This document shows positions 1 through 5,117 of a stretch of DNA of 5,669 bases, in pieces. The stretch is from Thermoplasmatales archaeon ex4484_6 (GTDB lineage: Archaea; Thermoplasmatota; Penumbrarchaeia; Penumbrarchaeales; Penumbrarchaeaceae): NCBI GenBank assembly GCA_002254385.1, contig NJDO01000133.1:1-5669 (forward strand), read 5' to 3'. Under the pieces are notes generated by a model, which saw only the letters and a program-made list of their open reading frames with translations, had not been told where the DNA came from and ran no database searches. The translations under genes and the position numbers were made by a program. How positions within the stretch are numbered: position 1 is the stretch's first letter; every line of letters begins with the position of its first letter.

Positions 1-2823
1 GCGAATAAGTGCGATCATGGAAGCAGCAGGGATTGAGGCGGACATGGGTAGGATAAAAGGGCTGGTCTCTGCACTCGATGGCGTCGATGTGTCCACCTTG
101 ACGTTCATCGTTGTGGGTTCGTTACCCTTGTTTGTCACGTTGAGTTCCACATTGGAAAGGGTCTTTCCAGGCTCAACCTCCGCAGATCCCAGTGGGACCA
201 GGAACTGGATCCTGGCAACCGGCATCACCTTGATCTTCAGTGTTATGTTGTCTATTGTGACATCATCCAGCTTCTGGGTCGTCTCCCCATCAGAGATGGC
301 CTCGAAGACGAGTTCATAGGTTCCCGTGGGAATTATCTTGTCCTCTATGGAAGGCACGGATACGGATATGCTGATGTAGCTCTTCTGATAGGGGGCCAGT
401 GTCAGGGAGGAGGGAGAGACGATGATGTCCTCGAATTCGAATTCATCCCTGATCTCTATCCTGAAGGTGTCCGTGCTCCGGGTTCCCCAGTTCTCGATGG
501 ATACGTTGAATGCCGCGGATTCTCCAGGGGCCGCCTGCTCGTAATTATCATCCGTTGAAAGGTCACCCGCGAACTTGTCGGCGAACACGGCAGTGAAGTA
601 TTTCTCGTCCTTGATCGTGAGGTCCGTGGAATGGGTGGCGGTCACTTTGACCCATACGGACCCCCAGTCAGGATCGGCCCCTGTCTTGATCGTTGCTGTA
701 AGTATTATCGTCTCCTGCTCGAGGGGCTGCAGGACCTTCGTTGTCAGATTTGAGTTTGGAATCGACCAGTCCACGTTCGGACCGTAGTTGGGATGCTCGA
801 GTGAGATCTGGTAGTAGTCCGATGTTGTCCCCCTGTTCTGGATTATCACGCTGAAGGTGACCGAGGAGCCTATATTCACCTGGGATGAGTTCACTCCCGA
901 GAGTATCTTCACCCTGTGAACGGGTTCCAAGACCAGAGAGAGGTTAATGGAGGCGATCTTGTCATCCGATGTGTCCGAGATCGTTCCGTTGTCGCTGGAA
1001 GCCTCCACAACGAAGAAATATGTTCCTGCTGGAAGCCCTGATCCTATCCGGGGCATCTCGATATCGAGTGATGCCGTTTCCGAGCTGTCCGAATCCTGGA
1101 ACCTGTAGGTTCCCTGCGTGGCATTGGACGGGGCACTGACGGTCAGGTTGAAATAATAGTATTCATCGGATTCCAGAAGCGGTGTGGTCGCTGCGGAAAC
1201 CAGCGGTGACCACTCCGTCTCCACGGAGGAGGTCTCCCCTTCGACCGAAAGGTCGAAGGAGTCGGCTCCGTTCCCCTTGTTCTGGAGACGGACCTGCATC
1301 TTGTATGTCTGTCCCGGCTGTCCGGATGCTATTATCGCTCCGTTCGGTGCATCGAGGAAGGCACCGTACTGTTTGTTCACCACGGCGAAGAAATCGGAGT
1401 GCTTTGACACGCCGTGGGTGGAGTTCACATACAGTCTCAGCCTGTAGGACTGTGCCTTGACGACGTCGGAGTCGGGGTTCAGGGTCACATTCACCAGGGA
1501 GCTGGCGCCGGAAGCAAGAGTGAGCGAGGAGGGTTCGATGGATGAGTCCTGGAACCCCCGGGGGTAGGAAAGACCGAGATCGAAGTCATCCTCGTCATTC
1601 CCCTTGTTCGTCACCTTGAATGTGTATATGACGGATCCGTCGGGGTCCACGGTCTTTGATGAAGGACCGGTGTTGAGAACTGTCAGGTCATAGTACGGTT
1701 TAACGACGCATGATACCTTTACCTGCTGAGTGACCGAGCTGTCGCCCACGGATGTGGCGTTTATGTAGAACTCGCCTTTCGAGTTCACCGGCGGGCTGTA
1801 GGATTTGGAAGGGGTATATGCGAAGAAAGTGACATTGACACTTCCGTCTGCGGCGATCTTTGATGTTGTCGTTGTGGATATGTCCGCTCCCCATCCCTTT
1901 GCAGTATAAGCAGACGGAACATAGTACTCCAGATCGAACTGGTCCTCTCCGTTTCCGAGGTTTGTGACCTTGACATTGAAGTTGACGACCCTCTGGCTTG
2001 TGATATCCACCTCCTTCACTCCCTCGGATGAGATGGAGACCTTGTAGGTCTGGTTCACGTTGGCGGTGATGGTCCTTGTGGCGGATGTCGTGTTGTCCGT
2101 CACCGAGGAAGCCTTGACGACGAACTGGTACGATTGTGCCTTGGCATTCGAGGGGGCCTGAACGGTCATCGTGGCGTTCTTCGTGGTACCGGGATCGATC
2201 TTGCCGGTATCGAAGTCGATGGAAGCCGACCATCCTGACGGGACGGTAATCGCTTCGAGAGAGTATCCGTCCTTGTCATTGCCCTCGTTCTTCACCTTGA
2301 ATGAGTAGGTGACGGATTTCCCGGGATCGAGGTTCTTGAGTCCGGGAGAGGAGATCGAAACACCGTATGTCCTCTTGAGCTGTGTTGACAGGAGGACAGA
2401 AGCCGAGGAGTTTGTAGGGTCGCCCTGCGAGGTGACCTTTATGGTTGCGTAACAGTACGATGAGATATCAACTCCTGTCGATGGCGCCCTCACCGTGACT
2501 GTGAATGTGGTCGTTGAGCCGCTGCCTATATTTCCCGTGGATGTCTGGCTGAGCTGAACCGTCCAGGTGGAGGGTGATTTGGAGACATTACTGGTTATGG
2601 TATATCTGTCTCCGTTGTTCCCCTCGTTGGTGATGGTGAGCAGATAGGAGACCTGCTGCCCGGCCGCAACCTCCTTGCTGGCATCATCTGCGGTCAAACT
2701 CACATCATATGCTGAAGCGGAGCTTGCGAAAGGCATGTTGTATACGAACACCGCAAGTCCGCCGGTGATGAGCATGATCACGAGTGCGATCTTCATTATT
2801 CCCTTGTTAATGGACGTTTCCAT
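1..2823 (-). CDS. Large secreted/surface protein with tandem NEW3/CARDB-like beta-sandwich repeats (C-terminus beyond window)
   Basis: The frame is open for 941 codons and runs off the left edge, so the C-terminus is missing. The N-terminus is a signal sequence: Lys7 and Lys11, a hydrophobic core at about residues 12-30, then an AxA site (Ala36-Ser37-Ala38) before Tyr39. After it come eight repeats starting near residues 39, 153, 260, 378, 486, 636, 750 and 870. Each has an aromatic-V/L-S strand, a 'PG(K/Q)' turn, and a strand ending in N-x-G-N followed by D-x-(F/Y)-x-L. This resembles NPCBM-associated NEW3, CARDB or S-layer-type domains (COG1470/COG1361-like) of archaeal surface proteins; the assignment is by pattern, not by search. 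Many N-x-S/T sequons suggest glycosylation, and only two cysteines (124 and 372) are seen. A C-terminal membrane anchor is likely but not visible. The start is supported by GAGGGA five bases before the ATG. The precise function is unknown; it may be adhesive, structural or S-layer-associated. Confidence 0.88.
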   Translation of the reverse strand, partial: METSINKGIMKIALVIMLITGGLAVFVYNMPFASSASAYDVSLTADDASKEVAAGQQVSYLLTITNEGNNGDRYTITSNVSKSPSTWTVQLSQTSTGNIGSGSTTTFTVTVRAPSTGVDISSYCYATIKVTSQGDPTNSSASVLLSTQLKRTYGVSISSPGLKNLDPGKSVTYSFKVKNEGNDKDGYSLEAITVPSGWSASIDFDTGKIDPGTTKNATMTVQAPSNAKAQSYQFVVKASSVTDNTTSATRTITANVNQTYKVSISSEGVKEVDITSQRVVNFNVKVTNLGNGEDQFDLEYYVPSAYTAKGWGADISTTTTSKIAADGSVNVTFFAYTPSKSYSPPVNSKGEFYINATSVGDSSVTQQVKVSCVVKPYYDLTVLNTGPSSKTVDPDGSVIYTFKVTNKGNDEDDFDLGLSYPRGFQDSSIEPSSLTLASGASSLVNVTLNPDSDVVKAQSYRLRLYVNSTHGVSKHSDFFAVVNKQYGAFLDAPNGAIIASGQPGQTYKMQVRLQNKGNGADSFDLSVEGETSSVETEWSPLVSAATTPLLESDEYYYFNLTVSAPSNATQGTYRFQDSDSSETASLDIEMPRIGSGLPAGTYFFVVEASSDNGTISDTSDDKIASINLSLVLEPVHRVKILSGVNSSQVNIGSSVTFSVIIQNRGTTSDYYQISLEHPNYGPNVDWSIPNSNLTTKVLQPLEQETIILTATIKTGADPDWGSVWVKVTATHSTDLTIKDEKYFTAVFADKFAGDLSTDDNYEQAAPGESAAFNVSIENWGTRSTDTFRIEIRDEFEFEDIIVSPSSLTLAPYQKSYISISVSVPSIEDKIIPTGTYELVFEAISDGETTQKLDDVTIDNITLKIKVMPVARIQFLVPLGSAEVEPGKTLSNVELNVTNKGNEPTTMNVKVDTSTPSSAETSPFILPMSASIPAASMIALIR

Positions 2824-2828
2824 TGCTA

Positions 2829-2866
2829 TCCCTCTATCGATGTGAGCAGGAGGGCCCTATTTAACA
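2829..2866 (-). promoter_or_regulatory. Promoter and ribosome binding site of the large surface-protein gene
   Basis: On the minus strand, GTTAAATAG (about 2857-2865) is a candidate archaeal TATA box. Initiation about 25 bases downstream would fall near 2836, giving a leader of roughly 13 bases. A Shine-Dalgarno site GAGGGA (2829-2834) then sits five bases before the ATG at 2823. A second AT-rich box, CTATAAAAAA (about 2911-2920), could give a longer leader. The assignment rests on spacing and composition only. Confidence 0.45.
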
Positions 2867-2903
2867 TTTGTTGATTATTAATCTAGACATTCGGTGAAAT
2901 ATG

Positions 2904-2951
2904 AAATACATTTTTTATAGATTGTATTTTATTTGTAATAGAAATGTATTA
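2904..2951. repeat. AT-rich inverted repeat and repeated TGTATTT-like motif in the divergent intergenic region
   Basis: AAATACA (2904-2910) and TGTATTT (2923-2929) form a 7-bp inverted repeat with a 12-base spacer. A third similar copy, AATGTATTA, lies at 2943-2951. They lie between the promoters of the divergent genes, so they could be operator sites for a regulator acting on one or both. The surrounding DNA is very AT-rich, so chance similarity is a real alternative. Confidence 0.3.
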
Positions 2952-2967
2952 TTATTATTGAAAAAGG

Positions 2968-3010
2968 AAATATTTAACTAGTAAGTATATTATTCTTTCC
3001 ATGGTGGTGA
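2968..3010 (+). promoter_or_regulatory. Promoter and ribosome binding site of the 250-residue unknown gene
   Basis: A purine-rich stretch (AAAAAGG) precedes AAATATTTAA (2968-2977), which fits a BRE plus TATA box. Initiation about 25 bases downstream falls near 2998, giving a leader of about 19 bases. A strong Shine-Dalgarno site, GGTGGTGAT (3003-3011), sits five bases before the ATG at 3017. An in-frame TAA at 3011-3013 rules out any earlier start. Confidence 0.6.
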
Positions 3011-3016
3011 TAAAGA

Positions 3017-3769
3017 ATGGCAGACCTCTTGACCCTAAGAATGAATACTGTGGACAAAAAGGCCCTGACCCTGTCTTCCCACCTGTCGGATATGCCCGTA
3101 TCGAGGTTGATAATGCCTTTCATGGCGGAAGGAACCCGAACGGTCCTCGGGAGCACAATACTTCATCATATCGATCGTTCGGGGACATACGACCGGAGGG
3201 CCCTCGAGATGTTCACGAACATGATAATGGAATCCTCCCGGACCGGTTCCAACCTCCGGTTCCTGATAGGACCTGAGGATGTGAGGAGGACTTCACCGAA
3301 GGTTGTGTGGGATTTCTTCGATATCGTATCAGAGGCCAATATCGTGAAAAGGATGAACGAGGTGATGGAGGAGGTGAGGGTAAGGATGGGAACCGCATAT
3401 GTCTCATCATCTTTTCTCAGGTACCTGTGCTACCGTATCGGTGACGATTATGTGACCACGGGGGGAAGTCTGGACCGGTTCGATTATCACCAGGCATCGG
3501 AGATATTCTTCACGGTGATGCTGGAACGTTTCTATCATCACAACGCGGAAGGTACCGCGGATGCCCTTCATTCCCAGTTCTTCATTCACCAGGGTCTTTT
3601 CAGAGAGTTCATCACGGAGATGATGGACAGGTACAACGAAAGGACCAGGGAGAGGAAGCTGGAAGCCATCGAAGTTCAATCCAGCACCAATGTGCCCAGG
3701 GGGCGTCCTCCCAAACAGGCAAGGAAAGGGAAAGTGAAGAGATCCCGGGTGGTCGCTAGGGAGCTTTGA
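3017..3769 (+). CDS. Uncharacterised protein with AT-hook-like basic C-terminal tail
   Basis: I do not recognise the family of this 250-residue protein. Residues 1-215 look soluble and mainly helical, with amphipathic stretches rich in Met, Phe, Arg and Glu (for example around 60-75, 97-122, 158-176 and 194-215) and no signal peptide or membrane segment. Residues 226-248 form a basic, probably disordered tail. It contains PRGRPPK at 227-233, whose R-G-R-P core is the classic AT-hook that binds the minor groove of AT-rich DNA, followed by further Lys/Arg clusters. This suggests a DNA- or RNA-associated role, but that is an inference from the tail alone. There is one cysteine (138) and no metal-binding cluster or obvious catalytic motif. 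The start is fixed by the upstream stop and a strong ribosome binding site. It is divergent from the surface-protein gene and convergent with the PAC2 gene. Codon use resembles its neighbours and the frame is intact. Confidence 0.85.
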   Translation: MADLLTLRMNTVDKKALTLSSHLSDMPVSRLIMPFMAEGTRTVLGSTILHHIDRSGTYDRRALEMFTNMIMESSRTGSNLRFLIGPEDVRRTSPKVVWDFFDIVSEANIVKRMNEVMEEVRVRMGTAYVSSSFLRYLCYRIGDDYVTTGGSLDRFDYHQASEIFFTVMLERFYHHNAEGTADALHSQFFIHQGLFREFITEMMDRYNERTRERKLEAIEVQSSTNVPRGRPPKQARKGKVKRSRVVAREL

Positions 3770-3770
3770 T

Positions 3771-3792
3771 CATCCGGCCGGATGCCGGCATC
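3771..3792. repeat. Two overlapping perfect palindromes between convergent genes
   Basis: CATCCGGCCGGATG (3771-3784) is a perfect 14-bp palindrome and GATGCCGGCATC (3781-3792) a perfect 12-bp palindrome; they share GATG. Alternatively, CCGGC (3774-3778) can pair with GCCGG (3784-3788) across a 5-base loop. The element fills most of the 30-bp gap between the two stop codons. It could fold in either transcript and act in 3'-end formation, or it could bind a dimeric protein. No T-run follows on either strand, so it does not look like a standard archaeal terminator. Confidence 0.6.
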
Positions 3793-3799
3793 ATCGTTC

Positions 3800-4651
3800 C
3801 TATCCGTACATCGAAGGAAGCGGGGCAGAGCTCTTTCCCCCCGGTTTCGATACCTTCTGATACCCCCTCATCTTCGCCTCCAGAAGGTCCGCTTCCGCGT
3901 AAAGAGGTTCGAGATCTATCTCCAGATAAGGTATCATCTCCCTCAGCTTCTCGATGATTGTAGCCGCGGCCCTTGCATCCGGGATATTGTCCCTTGCCTC
4001 CGTGAGGAGGCAGTTGACCTCGAAGTTCCTCTTCTTCCCCTCGTTTAGCATGACTCCTGGAATGCCCGATATCAGCCCCTCGGGGAACACGGGGATATTT
4101 GCAGATTTCATCCGCTCCCTTCCGGAAGGGGTGGAGGACAGTCCGTAAACCTGCTTCTCCTTGGGAAGTTCCGGTGTTTTGGGAACCATCTCCGTTGGCA
4201 TGCCCTCCTCTTCACCGTGGTTCTCATCTTCCCCTGCCTCTTCCTTCCCTTTCTCTTCCCCCTCGGTCTCGATGACGAGACCTTCGGGTGAGATGAGGCA
4301 TGCGCATTTCTGCTCCTCGGCCCAGTCAAGTACCGTATTGCAGATCATCTTGATCAGATTGGATGGAGGCTGGAATTCCGAGAGGAACACAACCAGCCTG
4401 GTCCAGTCACCGTCCGGTCCCTCGAGATCTCCTGCGTAGAACCTGACAGGATGGTGCGGTTCCCCGTCCCTCACAACGGATACGGTGGGGAAATATATGG
4501 AGTCCATGATCCCGATGAGCTCCATGTCCAGTGCCGCCACGATGTAGCTTGCGGTTATGGTGCTGACCAGCCCCACGCTCGGGAATCCGTCCAGAATGAA
4601 GGAGTCCCTCAGGTCAAGACGCCTGTATTCGAAGATCTCGATATCATCCAT
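3800..4651 (-). CDS. PAC2-family proteasome assembly chaperone (PbaA-like) with HbYX C-terminus
   Basis: This 283-residue protein fits the PAC2 family (Pfam PAC2, COG2047/COG1938-like). Residues 19-45 contain the family start (LDGFPSVG followed by an A/V-rich helix), and 52-75 hold the strands leading to VRFYAG. Residues 166-200 carry the KQVYGL segment and the 'GLISGIPGVML' turn, and 206-255 carry the late motif with LLTEA, then PDARAA and a helix. In archaea, PAC2 proteins such as PbaA and PbaB assist 20S proteasome assembly or bind the assembled 20S particle in the cytoplasm. The last three residues, Met-Tyr-Gly, fit the HbYX motif that docks into pockets of the 20S alpha ring, on a flexible Lys/Gly/Ser/Pro tail (267-283). 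Residues about 128-160 are an acidic, Glu-rich insert between the two halves of the domain. The start is supported by AGGTGATC five bases upstream. The family call is strong; the proteasome role is inferred from family and tail. Confidence 0.9.
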   Translation of the reverse strand: MDDIEIFEYRRLDLRDSFILDGFPSVGLVSTITASYIVAALDMELIGIMDSIYFPTVSVVRDGEPHHPVRFYAGDLEGPDGDWTRLVVFLSEFQPPSNLIKMICNTVLDWAEEQKCACLISPEGLVIETEGEEKGKEEAGEDENHGEEEGMPTEMVPKTPELPKEKQVYGLSSTPSGRERMKSANIPVFPEGLISGIPGVMLNEGKKRNFEVNCLLTEARDNIPDARAAATIIEKLREMIPYLEIDLEPLYAEADLLEAKMRGYQKVSKPGGKSSAPLPSMYG

Positions 4652-4656
4652 CTTCC

Positions 4657-4700
4657 GATCACCTGACGGGTCTCATTAGCAGAGATGTAAGATAAAATAT
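4657..4700 (-). promoter_or_regulatory. Promoter and ribosome binding site of the PAC2-family gene
   Basis: On the minus strand, ATATTTTATC (4691-4700) is a TATA-box candidate in the 62-bp gap after the microprotein gene. Initiation about 25 bases downstream falls near 4670, leaving a leader of about 18 bases. AGGTGATC (4657-4664) is an almost ideal match to the complement of the archaeal 16S 3' end and lies five bases before the ATG at 4651. This argues for independent transcription, although read-through from the upstream gene is possible. Confidence 0.6.
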
Positions 4701-4713
4701 TGTCGCTCGCTGC

Positions 4714-4914
4714 TCACTCAGCTGATTCAGGGTCGGGGTGTCTTTTCCAGTAATTCTTCAATCTTCTTTCAAGGGTGTCCATGTCCTTTTCGAGTTCCAT
4801 GGATAATATATCGGACAGTCCGTTCCTCTCATCAGGATCCTTGACCTGATCGAATTTCCAATTATCCTCCCTCTTCCTGCCCTTGTTCGGTCCCTCTTTG
4901 CGTTCTCTGGACAT
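4714..4914 (-). CDS. Small highly charged protein of unknown function (66 residues)
   Basis: I do not recognise this protein. Residues 1-30 are rich in Lys, Arg, Asp, Glu and Gly and look disordered. Residues about 32-58 (from GLSDIL to YWKRH) should form one amphipathic helix with alternating acidic and basic residues, possibly a short coiled coil or a binding helix. The tail is short and acidic (PDPESAE). There are no cysteines, no signal peptide and no membrane segment, so it is probably cytoplasmic. It is treated as a real gene because it has a good ribosome binding site, GGAGGG (4925-4930) ten bases before the ATG, an AT-rich promoter box upstream, neighbour-like codon use, and it fills an otherwise empty stretch. 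It lies on the same strand as the PAC2-family gene, 62 bp upstream of it. A role alongside the proteasome chaperone would be speculation. Confidence 0.68.
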   Translation of the reverse strand: MSRERKEGPNKGRKREDNWKFDQVKDPDERNGLSDILSMELEKDMDTLERRLKNYWKRHPDPESAE

Positions 4915-4924
4915 CTTTCCCGGT

Positions 4925-4960
4925 CCCTCCGTTATGCACCTTATGGGATATTATTTAAGA
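4925..4960 (-). promoter_or_regulatory. Promoter and ribosome binding site of the 66-residue protein gene
   Basis: On the minus strand, TCTTAAATAATA (about 4949-4960) is a good TATA-box candidate. Initiation 22-27 bases downstream falls near 4930, just at or ahead of the GGAGGG ribosome binding site (4925-4930). That site lies ten bases before the ATG at 4914. The tight spacing means the exact transcript start matters for whether the site is included. Confidence 0.5.
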
Positions 4961-4983
4961 TTAGCCTTATTTTTTCCACGAAT

Positions 4984-5032
4984 TATTATTAATAACTCGG
5001 CATCTTTGAATTCGAGACGGATGTTGGAGAGG
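4984..5032 (+). promoter_or_regulatory. Candidate promoter of the pyrimidinone reductase gene, with a GGAGAGG site
   Basis: ATTATTAATAA (about 4985-4995) is a TATA-like box facing right, with initiation expected near 5015. GGAGAGG (5026-5032) resembles a ribosome binding site and stands ten bases before an ATG at 5043, which is in frame with the reductase but 25 codons ahead of where its conserved domain begins. If translation starts at 5118 instead, this transcript would have a leader of about 100 bases. A weaker box near 5085-5095 could give a nearly leaderless transcript. Confidence 0.35.
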
Positions 5033-5117
5033 CATTCCGAGCATGCGGTTCGATAATGGAAGTCAAGGGAAGATGGAAAGACGGAATAGTTATTGCCGGG
5101 AACGGCGATATGCGTTT

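Noticed and set aside
1182..1460. Two overlapping plus-strand open frames of about 90 codons
   Set aside because: They are antisense to repeats of the surface protein, with Arg/Ser/Pro-rich translations and no ribosome binding site.
1700..2233. 177-codon minus-strand open frame
   Set aside because: It lies wholly inside the large surface-protein gene in another frame. Its Arg/His/Gly/Gln-rich translation has no domain pattern, and the frame in use shows clear repeats and a signal peptide.
2941..2962. ATT trinucleotide run as a microsatellite or CRISPR-leader-like element
   Set aside because: It is only about four units long in a generally AT-rich spacer, with no repeat-spacer units anywhere in the window.
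3001..3276. Plus-strand open frame starting with ATG at 3001
   Set aside because: It overlaps the 250-residue gene in another frame, its ATG is part of the ribosome binding region of the real gene, and no Shine-Dalgarno site precedes it.
3407..3679. 90-codon minus-strand open frame
   Set aside because: It is antisense to the helical body of the 250-residue protein. It has no promoter box or ribosome binding site, and its composition looks like a shadow.
4161..4439. Plus-strand open frame rich in Ser and Pro, opposite the PAC2 gene
   Set aside because: It mirrors the Glu/Lys-rich insert on the other strand. The PAC2 frame has clear family motifs and a strong start signal.
4688..4704. TTTT tract after the microprotein gene as a terminator
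   Set aside because: The run is only four T on the minus strand and coincides with the better-supported TATA box of the PAC2-family gene.
5040..5060. GGTTCGA resembling a tRNA T-loop
   Set aside because: No cloverleaf can be built around it: there is no matching acceptor stem, anticodon arm or D-arm in the flanking bases.
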